Positions 45,448 through 56,861 of a stretch of 64,000 nucleotides of DNA are shown here, in pieces. The notes below the pieces were generated by a model that saw only the letters and a program-made list of their open reading frames with translations, made no database searches and was not told the DNA's origin. Source of the DNA: Adiantum capillus-veneris (Eukaryota > Streptophyta > Polypodiopsida > Polypodiales > Pteridaceae); assembly GCA_014529385.2 (NCBI GenBank), contig CM043966.1:107347587-107411586 (forward strand), read 5' to 3'. Position numbers and translations under genes: made by a program. Positions within the stretch are counted from its first letter, which is position 1; each line of letters opens with the position of its first letter.

Positions 45448-46748
45448 AGCGAGGAGGAGAGTCCTTACTCAAGTGATGAGGAAGCATCAACCGTGCATCA
45501 ACCAGTGAAGAGGAGTCTTATTTGGAGGTAATGGTAATTGTATTCAACGCCAACACCCAAGATGTTTCTGTAGAAGAAAAGCAAACAGACAATCACACAC
45601 GAGGGGATGAAAGATGCCACCACCTTGAAGAAGGATTTGAGAAGATGCTTGCAAAAGATCTTACTTGTGAGGAGAAGAGCTCCTACATCAATATGTTAAG
45701 GAGGTATCCCAATTTTTTTATCACTGACTTCTCACAAATAAGAGGTGTAGATCTAATAGAGCATCGAATTGAATTGAAACCAGGGACCAAACCCGTGGCT
45801 CAAAAGTTAAGGCGACTAGGATATGTGCAACAAAAGGCTCTCCTACAAGAAGTGAATCGACTCTTGAAGGCTGGCTTCAGCTATCCAGTATCCAATACCG
45901 AATGGGTATCACCTATTGTAGTCACTCCCAAGAAGAATGGTAAGTGGAGGGTCTGCGTGGATTACAAACCCCTCAATGCTGCGACAAAGAGGGACCACTT
46001 CCCTCTCCCTTTCCAAGATGAAATTTTGAATGAAGTAGCAGGTCTCGAATGCTACACTGTGTGTGATGGGTATTCAGGATATTTTCAAATTAGAATAGCA
46101 GAAGAGGACCAACCAAAAACCACCTTCATCACACCTTGGGTATGTTTTGCATTCAGAGTAATGCCTTTTGGGCTCACCAATGCTCCTAGCACCTTCATGA
46201 GATTCACAATATTTGTATTTCAGCCATTCTTTGGAAAATCTATAAGAGTCTTTATGGATGATTTCTGTATTTATAGTTGTAGATCACTTCACTGCCAAAA
46301 GGTTGAAGAGGGGCTTAAGAGGCTCCATCAATTTGGGGGACAACTCAACCTGGAGAAGTGTCGTATCGGTGAATCTCAGGTGGTTTTGCTAGGCCATGTG
46401 GTTTCTTCACAAGGAATTCAAGTGGATCCCTCTAAAGTAGAGGCCCTTTTGTCATTATCTCCAAGAACAACAACTAAGGAGCTAATGACCTTCAACCACA
46501 AAGTGAGGTACATGTCTCGCTTCATCCATCTCCTAGCAGAAGCCATCGCCCCTTTGCATATGTTGGCAAGCCAATCTACATTTGAATGGGGGAGGGAACA
46601 TGCAAAATGTTTGGAGGAAGTGAAGGGCATTCTTAGCTCTCTCCCAATCCTAATGCCACCACATCCAAAGGAGACCTACTATGTCACTCCAAGTGTAGGT
46701 TTCAAAGCAATTGGTGTTGTTTTGATGCAAAAAGATCCTAAAACATAA
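45448..46748 (+). pseudogene. Element D reverse transcriptase and start of first RNase H
   Basis: A frame change near 45500 (EEESYLEVMVIVFNAN) joins protease to RT. RT: KPGTKPVAQKLRRLG, TEWVSPIVVTPKKNGKWRV, CVDYKPLNAAT, VCDGYSGYFQIRIAEED, MPFGLTNAPSTFMRF and active site VFMDDFCIYS (about 46252-46281), all intact. The first RNase H starts YYVTPSVGFKAIGVVLMQKD: the usual Asp after YV is missing. TAA at 46746-46748 stands where relatives have a Gln (CAA to TAA). Confidence 0.87.
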
Positions 46749-48290
46749 TACATGAGGCCGATCTATTTTGCAAGCAAGGTGATGACTCCAGCCAAGAAGG
46801 GATACACTGAAATGGAGAAAGTGGTCTTTGCAATCTTGTTTGCGTTAAGGAAGTTTCGATCGTATCTTCTCCCTGTGCCATTTGTTTTTCTCACCTTAGA
46901 GCACAATCTACCATATGTAGTACAACACATGAGCCTCTCATCTATGATAGCAAAGTGGGTGCTTGAACTCCAAGAATTTGAATACACTTTCCTTGTAGAA
47001 GATAGCACAAGAGCGGGACTTGCAGACATTCTCACCTACAAAGTGAGAGAAAGGGAGGGGTCACGACTACAAAGAGAGGAAGGCTCAAAACAGCTCAAAG
47101 TGAAGGAGATTGATAATGCCCATACTTTATGCTTTGACGGAGCTTATCAATGCCAACAAGACAAAGCAGCCGGGGGGATCATCATTTTGAACCCACAAAA
47201 GGAGGTAATGGTTAGAAAAGGTATCACTCTACCCAATGTTCACTCCAACAATGAGGCTGAGTATGCTGCTCTAACCCTTGGGTTAGAAGAATGCAAAGAA
47301 TTAGGCATACAAAGACTTATTATAAAAGGTGATTCTTTTCTAGTGGTCAGGCAAATCCAAGGGACTTGGAGGTGCAAGAATCGTACATTGTTTGAGTGGC
47401 TTAGTAGTGTAAGAGCTTTGATGAAGGGTTTTAAAGCAACACACGTACAACACATTGTGAGATCTCATAACAAGGAAGCAGACTTACTCGTAAATGAAAA
47501 GCTTCAAATGGCGGTAGGAGTTGTGAAACTATATGAACCCAAATATCAAGGTCAAGAGGAGCTAAAAGACATTATTTTCTTTCTACAAGCAGGTGAGTGT
47601 CCCAAACACTTAGACAAGGTGCAAAGATATAGACTAGTTAAGAAGGCCACACCTTACCAGTTGATTGGGGACGATTTATATCACAAAGGGAAAGATTTGG
47701 TCTTGAGGAGAGTACCACGTGTGCAAGAGATAGAGAAAATTCTTCTTTCATTTCATGATGATGTCTGTGGTGGTCACTTTTCTAAAGATATTACAAGTAG
47801 GAAGATTTTACAATTAGGGTTTATTTGGCCGAGCTTACATCATGATGTCCAACATTGGTGTAAGGCATGTATGCAATGCCAAATTGCTGAGGATAGACAA
47901 CTAACATATGAGCCTCGAGTCCCAATAATATCTTATGGCCCTTTTGAAAAGTGGGGTGTGGATGCAATAGGTCCCCTACCTCGTACCTCTACAGGGAAGG
48001 TTTTCATCATCATGGGTGTTGACTACATGACACGATGGGCGGAAGCAACAAGCACAACCCGAATCACAGTTGAAGAGGTATCAAAGTTTATTTTTGATCA
48101 TATTTGTAGTAGGTTTGGAACACCCCTAGAAATCTTATCAGATCGAGGCCCGGGTTTTAGGGCTGACCTTTTGAATGATCTCTTGAGGAGGTTAAAAGTG
48201 AAACACCTGCATTCCACACCCTACTATCCTCAATGGAATGGATTGGTGGAAAAAGTGAATGGAATGATATGTAAGATCATTTCTAAGTAG
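46749..48290 (+). CDS. Element D RNase H pair and integrase
   Basis: Opens directly after the TAA in the same frame. The first RNase H remainder (MRPIYFASKVMTPAKKGYTE, LEHNLPYVV where TDH is usual) is degenerate. The second, archaeal-type RNase H has all expected acidic residues: CFDGAYQ, NNEAEYAAL, IIKGDSFLVV, HNKEADLLV. Integrase: CGGHFSKDI...CKACMQCQ zinc finger, WGVDAIGPLP, LSDRGPGFRADLLN, and NGLVEKVNGM, where the Glu is present. It ends in TAG 48288-48290, a CAG-to-TAG type change; the same frame continues beyond. Confidence 0.88.
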   Translation, partial: YMRPIYFASKVMTPAKKGYTEMEKVVFAILFALRKFRSYLLPVPFVFLTLEHNLPYVVQHMSLSSMIAKWVLELQEFEYTFLVEDSTRAGLADILTYKVREREGSRLQREEGSKQLKVKEIDNAHTLCFDGAYQCQQDKAAGGIIILNPQKEVMVRKGITLPNVHSNNEAEYAALTLGLEECKELGIQRLIIKGDSFLVVRQIQGTWRCKNRTLFEWLSSVRALMKGFKATHVQHIVRSHNKEADLLVNEKLQMAVGVVKLYEPKYQGQEELKDIIFFLQAGECPKHLDKVQRYRLVKKATPYQLIGDDLYHKGKDLVLRRVPRVQEIEKILLSFHDDVCGGHFSKDITSRKILQLGFIWPSLHHDVQHWCKACMQCQIAEDRQLTYEPRVPIISYGPFEKWGVDAIGPLPRTSTGKVFIIMGVDYMTRWAEATSTTRITVEEVSKFIFDHICSRFGTPLEILSDRGPGFRADLLNDLLRRLKVKHLHSTPYYPQWNGLVEKVNGMICKIISK

Positions 48291-49000
48291 GTTGTGGACC
48301 GGCCTTATGATTGGGATCTCCATTTGACGACTGCTCTTTGGGCGTATAGGACATCTTTCAAGGTATCTACCCAATTCACCCCTTTTCATCTAGTTTATGG
48401 ACAGGAGGCACTTCTCCCCATTGAGGTAGAGCTCTCAAGCTTGTGCGTTATTGCAAGAGTGGCAAAAAACCAAAAGAGGTTCTACATGAAAGGATCTTAA
48501 ATCTCCAACGACTTGAGCTAGATAGAGAAGAGTCCATTGATCACTACATCACCAAAGCCACAAGCCAAAGGGGCAAAATCAACAAGACGCTCAAGGGGAA
48601 AGGATTGAAGGAAGGTATGTTGGTTCTTCGCTATGATAACCGACTTGATACTCGACTTGACAAAAAGTTTTTGCAAAGATGGGAGGGATCTTTAATGATA
48701 AAAACAAAGTTTGGGAATGGCAGTTATAGATTAGTAGATTTATCAGGACAACTCCACAAGACCCGATTCAATGGATGGAGATTAAAGCCCTACTTTCAAC
48801 GTATCAATCCGTTGATAGGAAGTAATCTACCTACATCGTCTAAGCTCCAAATTGGCATGGCTCCCTTCGGCTTAGCAAATGCTCCACCTATTTTTAAAGC
48901 TTTGATGCGCAAAGAAGAATCAGCCTTGGACTCTGAACATACCCAAGGCAGCCCTCCCATGTCTAATTTATGGGATCGACGTAATGAAAAGCAGGTCTAA
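48291..49000 (+). pseudogene. Element D integrase C-terminus
   Basis: PYDWDLHLTTALWAYRTSFK, then STQFTPFHLVYGQEALLPIE, a shift near 48440, then LDREESIDHYITKA, LRYDNRLDTRLDKKFLQRWE (GPY/F-like module) and GQLHKTRFNGWRLKPYF. The last 40 codons contain APFGLANAPPIFKALM, resembling RT motif PFGL.NAP..F..LM out of place, and end in TAA near 49000. Confidence 0.8.
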
Positions 49001-49025
49001 TGGAGTAAAAGAGTGCATGTCGCTC

Positions 49026-49140
49026 CTCCTATTATTAAAAAAAAAAATGGAAAAGAGAAAAAAGAGAAAAAAAAAAAAAGAGAAAGAAACAACACCGTCC
49101 TCCTAAAGATATGAATATCTCTAGGCTTGGGGGAGGGCTG
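49026..49140 (+). other. Element D purine-rich tract and polypurine primer
   Basis: 49030-49089 is almost all A and G. The tract TTGGGGGAGGG (about 49127-49137) just before the LTR is the probable plus-strand primer. Confidence 0.75.
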
Positions 49141-49143
49141 ATA

Positions 49144-50720
49144 TGAATGACATAAAATGGTAACCATCTTTTTGCAACATTTTTCAGCCTACTCAACGTC
49201 CTCTTCCTCATATGTGTATATATTTTTCTACGCTATTAAGTTATCTAGAGTAAATTCCTGCTCTTTGTTTAACCTTTGTGGCGACACATACATTGTACTC
49301 TTTCCAAAAATGTCACCTTAGTCATATATTTATATTACCACCCTTTTCTTTTTTGCTTTGTAAATAAAATTAAGCATACAATAACCAACTATCTACCCCC
49401 AAAATTTCTTACCTCTTGTGAATTAGTAGTAGAAAAATAATATATCCATCTTCCATCCCATATAGATAAATTACCATGGAAAATCAACTCTCCACTTGTC
49501 TTTACCAAAGATTATGGTCCATCTCTACAAGTCTTCTATGCCCCCTACATAGGTGGCCCAATATCTCTTAAGAATATACATATAGTTTTTCTACTTTCAA
49601 AAGACTCAAATTGTATATTATTTTCACAAGAAAATAATATTGGGCCCTCCTCTATTTGTTTAAGCATCATACCCTTTTGAAAAAGCATGATTCCCCTTGG
49701 ATGCATACAAGCAAAGGGCCCATACAAGAAGACTTGGAAGCAAAAGGTTCCCTAGCCTAGTGTGGACCTTCCAAACCGAATTTCTTGGTGCATGGGCATG
49801 AAGAATAGTCCAAATTCATATCAAACATGTTGAGAAGGTCAAATTTTCCTTTTGAAGCATGTCATTCCGAGCTACAGGTAAAAAGTTATGGTCAAAATAG
49901 TGTAAATCTGTCAGATTCGCAGCAAAAGGGAACTGTAAATCAAGAGGGTGAGATCTTATTTTTCCCCTACTCATCTTCTAGAGGAGCAATGAGTGTTCAA
50001 TGTCACTTGCATGTGATGGGACCAACCTAAAGATGCTTTCTAAATGCCAAGATAGACAAGTTGAGATACCCCGCAGGAGCCACCGTAGGGCCTCATGGTG
50101 GGGCCGACCTACATTATGCACCCCTATGGAGCCTTCACAATATAAAATGATATTTTTGGTGAATAAATAGTCCCTTATATGTCCAATATTCAATGAGTGG
50201 TCAAAGGACACTTAATTAGGGCTAATCACTCACCCTAATTAAGTGTAGCATAATCCCACTCCTACACAACTATAAATAGCCCCCCCTTGGAGAGACTCAT
50301 GGACACATACCTATATTTTCAACTTCATGTTGTTTCTTGATCAATAGTAGAGAAAACCCCAACTCTCCCTCTTTCACATCCTCCCTCCTAACCCTCCTCT
50401 TTGGAGGAAGTGCAACTCTATCCTCCACTCTTTCTATTCTACAATCTCTTACTCCATCAACCCAATAAATCATTTTTAGCACCTCAATAACTTGTAAATA
50501 CATCATGATCTCTCTCATGGTTATGTTAATGATCATTAAATCATCTTCAAAACGGTCAAGTGTCGCAATTTGTGATGGTTAGCCAGCGGCTGTCCTCCCC
50601 TTAAAAGGTGTGCGAGAAATCAAGTAAGTGTTCTATTCTCAATTTACCATTGGTTTGTTTCTCCACACTTATTCAATTGGTCTAAAGAAATTTCTCACTC
50701 CAACTCTCTTTTGCTTCATT
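49144..50720 (+). repeat. Element D 3' LTR (right limit approximate)
   Basis: First 560 bases match 42572-43115. Beyond that there is no second copy in the window, so the end is a guess. The stretch contains a TATA box and a plausible transcript start region. Confidence 0.7.
50271..50280 (+). promoter_or_regulatory. TATA box of element D LTR
   Basis: TATAAATAGC within the LTR, about 1.13 kb from its start, followed by pyrimidine-rich DNA about 30 bases on; the expected RNA polymerase II promoter layout of an LTR. Confidence 0.65.
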
Positions 50721-50892
50721 ACATATGCATGTGGCTACCTCTCATGGTGATTTTATTTGTGTCACGGCATTGTAGAGATGGAGATGAGCTCTCTATGCAA
50801 AGTGTGTTAGTTTGATGTATGTGATTCTCTTGTGTGTTTGAGAGGCAAGTCTTGTGTGCATGATTTTCTGATGAGTGTTTGAGAGAGGAGGA

Positions 50893-51410
50893 GTTTGGAT
50901 GTATTATGGGTATTCTTATGGGGAGAAGGTGAATGCATTCCACAAATTGCATATTTCATTTGATGCACGGCATTGGGTTGCATAATCGTTGATGGTTTTC
51001 AAGTGTCCAAAGTGTATATAGAGTAAGGGGGTTTTCAAAGTGTGTTGCTTGAGTGGGTGAGTGAAAGTGTTATTTTGATTGGTTTCCTTCTCCACTCCCA
51101 AAAGAAGGTGGTGCCCCAAGTAGTGTGCGTACCTCTTTACGAACACTTTAAGTTTGGATGTATTATGGGTATTCTTATGGGGAGAAGGTGAATGCTATTC
51201 CAAAAGTTGCATATTTCATTTGATGCACGGGATTGGGTTGCATAATCGTTGATGGTGTTCAAGTGTCCAAAGTGTATATAGAGTAAGGGGGTTTTCAAAG
51301 TGTGTTGCTTGAGTGGGTGAGTGCAAGTGTTATTTTGATTGGTTTCCTTCTCCACTCCCAAAAGGAGGTGGTGCCTCAAGTAGTGTGCGTACCTCTTTAC
51401 AAACATTTTG
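50893..51410. repeat. 259-bp tandem duplication
   Basis: 50893-51151 and 51152-51410 are near-identical direct copies starting gtttggatgtattatggg and ending tacctctttac.aaca. Only about a dozen differences by eye, so the duplication is recent. Non-coding. Confidence 0.93.
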
Positions 51411-51470
51411 TGAGGGTAGGCCCATTTGTTTGGGTTTAGAGGCCCCATTTCAAAAAGCTCGCCCTCACTG

Positions 51471-53005
51471 GCAAGCATAATCAAGTAGCTGATGCACTCT
51501 CAAGACGGCCGAGAGTGAATGCGGTTTCCATAGAAACTCACAATGATCTATCTTCAATGATAGATGAGTATGCTATTGATCCTGATTTTAGAGATGTGAT
51601 TTCAGACCTTGCATAGGGAAGAAAGAAGAACCATTTACTTTACAAGATGGTTATCTTCTCTATGGCAATAGACTATCTGTTACTAACTCACTACCAGAGA
51701 AGGTAATGTATGAATCTCATGATCCACCTTATTGGGGCATAGAGGGATTTAATCTACCTTAAAGGGAATTCAAATATATTTCTATTGGCCTACCATGAAA
51801 GTGATCATACAAGCGTATGTTTCTAAATGTGTGGTATGCCAAAAGACAAAATTTGATAGAGGGAAGCAACTTGAATTTCTTCAACCCTTGCCAATCCCTA
51901 ATTCACCATGGGAGAGAATATCCATGGATTTTATCTTTGGATTGCCTAAGTCTATCCATGGGAATACGGGAATATGGACAATACTGGACAAGTTCAGTAA
52001 ACAAGCTCAATTTATACCTGTCAAAAAGACTATCAAAGCCCATCAAATGGAAACCATCTTCATTTCACAAATTTTCAAGTACCATGGCCTGCCAATGTCC
52101 ATAGTGTCGGATAGAGATTCTAGAATGACCACTAATTTCTAGAAGGGTCTCTTTGAAAATTTAGGGACAAGGCTAAACTTCTCTTCGGCCTATCATCCAC
52201 AAACGGATGGCCAAAGTGAAATAGCTAACCTAACAGTTCTCGATCTACTAAAAGCCTATGTAACGGAAGTAGATCAAAGATCCCAATGGGAGAAGTACTT
52301 ACCCTTAGTGCAGTATGCTTACAATAACACCATACATAATTCCACGGGAAAAGCACCTTTGGAGGTAATTGAGGGAAGATCAAAAAGTCCCTTTCTACTT
52401 AAGGTACATGGGAAGATCTTCGCTGCAGATGAGTATAGCCGGGACCTACAAGAATATTTTCAAAATATTAAGGATGCTATCTTTATCTCACAGCAAAGGC
52501 AAAAGGCTGCTGCTGACAAGCATAGAAGAGCCCAAAACTTTAAAGAAAATGATTGGGTCTTATTAAAGTTTCCAAGGCTCGATTAAGGCACACGACGGGC
52601 AAGAATCCTACGGGACACCAAAAGTACTATGCTAAACTGGCAAAAAGGTACTATGGTCCCTTCCAGATTCTTAGGCCAATCAATGAGATGGCCTATCAAC
52701 TCAAGTTGCCCAATCATTGGCTCATACACAATGCTTTCCATGTGAGCCTATTAAAGCCTTACAAAGGAGAGCCACCTCAAGAAACAACTATTGAAGACCC
52801 ACCGGAGATCGAGGACCAAGAGGAGGTGCTACAGCCCGAGTCCATTCTCGGACATGAAGACAAGGTACTAAGATGCGGTAAGACTATCCGACGATATCTT
52901 ATTAAGTTTAAGAATTATCCTTTTGAAGATGCCAGATGGATGCAAGGCATACAATTAAAGGATAACCTAAACCTTGTCAATGCTTACAATGCTTCCCAAG
53001 AGTAA
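51471..53005 (+). pseudogene. Fragment F: 3' pol of family 1 gypsy element
   Basis: Starts abruptly in RNase H (GKHNQVADALSRRP) and runs through integrase to the chromodomain-like end. Core residues present: ISMDFIFGLP, IVSDRDSRMTTNF, TDGQSEIANLTV. Breaks: a shift near 51615, one near 51740, TAG at 52140-52142 (Trp in B) and a one-base loss near 52572. The tail YLIKFKNYPFEDARWMQGIQ is intact and ends at TAA 53003-53005. No LTR on either side, so it is a rearranged remnant. Confidence 0.87.
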
Positions 53006-53059
53006 GCAAATGTACAAAATGTTAAAAATGAACACCCTAGGATTTATCATCCTTCTCTC

Positions 53060-54120
53060 AAAGTAGACATGCTTGTAACTTCTCCCTACCTTTTGTAGAA
53101 AAACACTACTCCAATAGCAATCGTACCTACCAGCATGGCCACATAGAAATCATCTCACAGTTGGGAGGACACACCATAGGTGCCTGACATAATATCTCTT
53201 TCACTCTATCAAAGGCCTCATGAGATTCTTCATCCCACTGAAAGACATGAACTTGCTGAGCCTTTTTTGAAGAGGATACACATTTTTTGATAGCATCCAA
53301 ACAAATCGCGACAAATATTTTAGCTTGTTGACAAACGAGGCCAAACCTTGAGCACTTGATGGAGGCTCCATCAGCACTAGAGTCTTGACCTTCTCCGGAT
53401 CAGCTTCTGTTTCACTTTGTGACACCACATGACCTAACAACTTTGCACAGCCTCCCAACTTGCACTTTTTGGGGTTTAATTGACCATATTCTTTCTCAAG
53501 CCTTTGAAAACATTGTTCTATCTTTGAAAAATGCTCCGCTCTAGAGCTATAGCAACCGATATCATCCATGAAAAGCTTGATGAACCTACCCAAATACATC
53601 CCAAATACCCTATTCATTGAGTCTTGAAATGTAGCATATGCATTCACCAACCCGAATGAAATCCTGCAATAGGCAAAACATACCCATGGAGAAATGAATG
53701 TCATCTTCAACGGGTCTTCAAGCACGATCCCTATTTAGAAGTACCTTGAAAACTCATCCATAATTGAGTACCTTTCATGGCTTGACACTTGGTTTAGGAT
53801 TTTATCCTAAAATGGAAAAGGGTACTGACTGCACTTAGTAGCTACATTCAATGGCTTGTATTTGACACACACTCTCCACTTTCCATTCTTCTTTGGGGTG
53901 ATGACCATTGGAGAAACCCACTCTAATTCCTTCACAAGGCATATGATACTTGCATCCAAAAACTTATTGGTCTTGTTCCATAAGGCTTCTTTTTTAATCT
54001 CCCCTAGACTTTTCAACTACCTTGTGGAAGGCTTTGTCCTTAGAAAATGGTTTGAGATTCGTCCATATGGCCAAATTTTCAAGAAATTGGTGATTCCCAA
54101 ATTGTCTCTAAAGTCTCAAA
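53060..54120 (-). pseudogene. Fragment G: reverse transcriptase of a Tat-like element
   Basis: Minus strand: 54016-53807 reads ELEWVSPMVITPKKNGKWRV, CVKYKPLNVATK. After a gap with stops, 53725-53201 reads FISPWVCFAYCRISFGLVNA, active site IKLFMDDIGCYSSRAEHF (DD intact), LNPKKCKLGG, LGHVVSQSETEADPEKVKTL. It runs out in RNase H-like sequence near 53070 (EILCQAPMVCPP). Most similar to C and D. Confidence 0.82.
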
Positions 54121-54800
54121 CTCTATAATATAGTGTTATGTCGTCCTTGATTTACTCCTCCTATGTATTAGTGTATCCTTCATTATAAGCTATCTTGGTC
54201 TTGTACTCATAGCTCATTGTTGGATCACCTTCATGTTTTTCATGAGATCCATGTATGGAGACACTACAAAAGTTAGCATCAATCTTCAGCATGTCTTCCT
54301 TGCTTTCCTCCTCATCTCTATTAGTGTAGCCTTCATCATAAGCCATCATGGTATTGTACTCATAGCGCATTGTCATATCACCTTCATCTTTCTTTTCCAT
54401 AGGATGGAAATGGCTCTCCTTGGTTTTAAAATCTCCTTTCTCCTTGTCAGGCAAGGTGAACACCTTGCTCTCCCAATCTTGTTGGCCCCTATTACAAAAA
54501 TCCATGGCCTCCCAAATATGATAGGGTAAGTATCATCATCTAATTTTATTACAAAAATTTGATAAGGAATTCTTTGAACATCACCTTAACCTTCATGCGC
54601 TGAGCCATGCCCAAGCACCTAACTTTAACATGATTGTTCTTTCTCATCTGCACATTTGACTTGGCTACTACCTTGACACCTATTTCCATCATAGCTACTT
54701 CCATCACAACACACCACCTATGCTCCACCATCTACATAAGCCTGCACCTACATCCTCTTCTCAATGAACACATCCACAAGAGGAAGAATATCGTATGGAC
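54121..54800 (-). pseudogene. Fragment G: protease and linker
   Basis: VQAYVDGGA (about 54720-54745) marks the protease Asp, followed by stops. The linker 54505-54161 is acidic and contains two related units, EGDMTMRYEYNTMMAYDEGY and EGDPTMSYEYKTKIAYNEGY, about 55 codons apart. Confidence 0.65.
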
Positions 54801-56075
54801 TCCCAACACTTAAAGCCATGTTTTTTGCACGGCACACACATCACCCTTAACTCTTAGTAGTGTAGTGCTAACACTCCTGGACCACTACTTTGTCAGTTTG
54901 CATTTTGATTCCAACAATTGCCCAAAAGTAATGTTAGCCTTTTAACTCTCAACATCACTTACCAATTCATAACCCAGGTGACCATGTGCAAACTGCAATT
55001 CCACCTATTTGTTCTTGTGATGTCTCCTCCTTTTCCTAGTCTTTGGCTGCTACTTTCCTTTGTGTACTTTCTTCTTGACCTTGCAAGCTCTGGTTTCCGA
55101 CTTAGTTTTTGTTTCCCTTTCACCTTTTACCCTTTTGTTGGACAAGACCTCCACATCTTACCTGTCCACCCCAATGATGTTGACCCTGGGGACTTCATCA
55201 CCATTTGGCGGAGCTGGCAGTGTAGGATTGTCAACTGCCTGCTCTCTTTGGCCATTAAATTTTCCTACACCTACTCCTCTACCAGATAGCAAGTACATAC
55301 CTCCTCTTTCTCTAGGTGGGTGCAGGCAGTCCAACACATAATGAACCTCTTCTCCACATTTGTAACACCCACCCTACTTCTTGCTCATCTTGGTTTTACT
55401 CTATCCATCATTCTTAACCTCAATTCTTGCATCTGCTCATAATTATTTTAGATTTCTCGCACCCAATTTTGTGGGATGACTACTATACCTTGATTCCTAG
55501 GAGTCTCTTCTTGAATAGAATCATGAGGGCTTTGTGACTAAGTAGGCACCATATTGTAGCCCAACACGCCGTGCGCAATCTTCTTTTTAGTCTTCTTACT
55601 CTTAATCGTGCAAACACTATTGCACCATTGTAATTCTTTGGGCATTCAAAGTCCAAATTTTCCGTCACTTTAGGATGCAGGCACACCATGAACTTATCCA
55701 TCTTAAAGTAGTCACCATTAGCCAGCGGCATGGCTACCGCTAATTCTACCCAACATGCTTCAAAACAATCCAAAAACAAATTGAAGTCCTCACTTACATC
55801 TTTCTTGAGAAATTTAAGATTCACATTCATGTCACTTGGGGATGCCTCCCCACAGAAATCATGCAAAAATTGTGCCCAAAGAGCCGGCCAAGCATGCCTC
55901 CTCTTGCCCTCCAATGCTTCATACTACATCTTAGTTTTACCGCACATTGCCAATGGAAAATTTTGCATCTTTCTATCCTCATTTTTCATACTCAATGATA
56001 GCATATACAACTCAATATCTGCAATCCATTCATTTGGATTCTCCTCACCTATGAAAGTTGGTCCATAGCTTCATG
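54801..56075 (-). pseudogene. Fragment G: gag
   Basis: Begins near 56060 with EENPNEWIADIELYMLSLSM, one stop, then an open stretch from 55914: RRHAWPALWAQFLHDFCGEA, FKMDKFMVCLHPKVTENLDF. A zinc knuckle CYKCGEEVHYVLDC lies at about 55330-55375. Other parts are out of frame. Capsid/nucleocapsid precursor of a Tat-like element; no LTR found upstream. Confidence 0.75.
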
Positions 56076-56632
56076 ATGCCATACTTTACAATGCAAAAAC
56101 TTGTGCTTCTTTGTCAAATTGAGAGCAATAAGTGCGCTCCTTTGTAGGGGCAACAAAATATGGAGAGAGGGAATGGGAAACACACCCAACATGTACACAA
56201 ATGCCTCAGGCTATAGCTCAGGGAAGTCACAACACCCCTATCCTCTCATAAACACCTTCAAAATAACCAACTCACACTATCAAACCACCATATCCACACA
56301 AATCAACACACACATGCTCATCAAGATCACCAACTTGCACTCACACATCAATGTTGTCCATCTTGACCCTCTCAACACACACACCAATGCTCAAATCACA
56401 CTATCAAACCACCATATTCACACAAATCAACACACACACACCAATGCTCTATCTCACACTCTCCACACACATAGACGCCACCGGCAGAAAAAGAGAATTG
56501 GCACAAATCCAGGGCAATGCACGACTAGAACTTGATTAAGAATCCCTTTACAACATCTTGAGGACCACACTAGGACCGGCTTGGCAAGAAAAATACCTCC
56601 TCGGGGTTGCATAAACAATTTGACTCAAGAAA
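56076..56632. other. Spacer with AC-rich tandem repeat
   Basis: No gene. A unit of 124 bases is repeated at 56273 and 56397 (cacactatcaaaccaccat then cacacaaatcaacacac). The strand composition is strongly A/C. Confidence 0.7.
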
Positions 56633-56861
56633 TGTAATGGAAATGGCCCAAGAACTTTGAGAATAGCGGAATTAAGAGAATTAGAGTGAGCATTTTTATG
56701 AGACTACCTTGAGAACATAGAGGGTGAACTTAATTAGCGGTAGCAACTTAACCATAAATTTAATTAACTTGACATAAACAATACTTTTGCAAGGCCACAT
56801 TAAATGATCATTTTAATATGAGAAAATCATTTGGGTTGGTTAGATATTAGATTTTATGACA
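56633..56861 (-). repeat. Element H 3' LTR with large internal deletion
   Basis: Plus-strand TGTAATGGAAATGG...GATTTTATGACA. Only about 230 bp: after acttttgcaag it jumps to ccacattaaatg, omitting roughly 1.35 kb present in A and B. Confidence 0.88.

Larger units (their letters stand above)
42572..50720 (+). mobile_element. Element D: Tat-type Ty3/gypsy retrotransposon
   Basis: Plus-strand element abutting the gag of element E. LTR start repeats at 42572 and 49144, but the left LTR matches the right one only for about 540 bases and then jumps into internal sequence, so the LTR 3' part and primer site are missing on the left. Coding runs 43663-48999 with a few stops and shifts. Same clade as C by gag start, protease (YVDGGAQMCVI) and the second RNase H. 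The right limit is approximate because the LTR end cannot be defined from one copy. Confidence 0.85.

Noticed and set aside
56101-56539. 144-codon Thr/His/Asn-rich frame
   Set aside because: Produced by the AC-rich 124-base tandem repeat.
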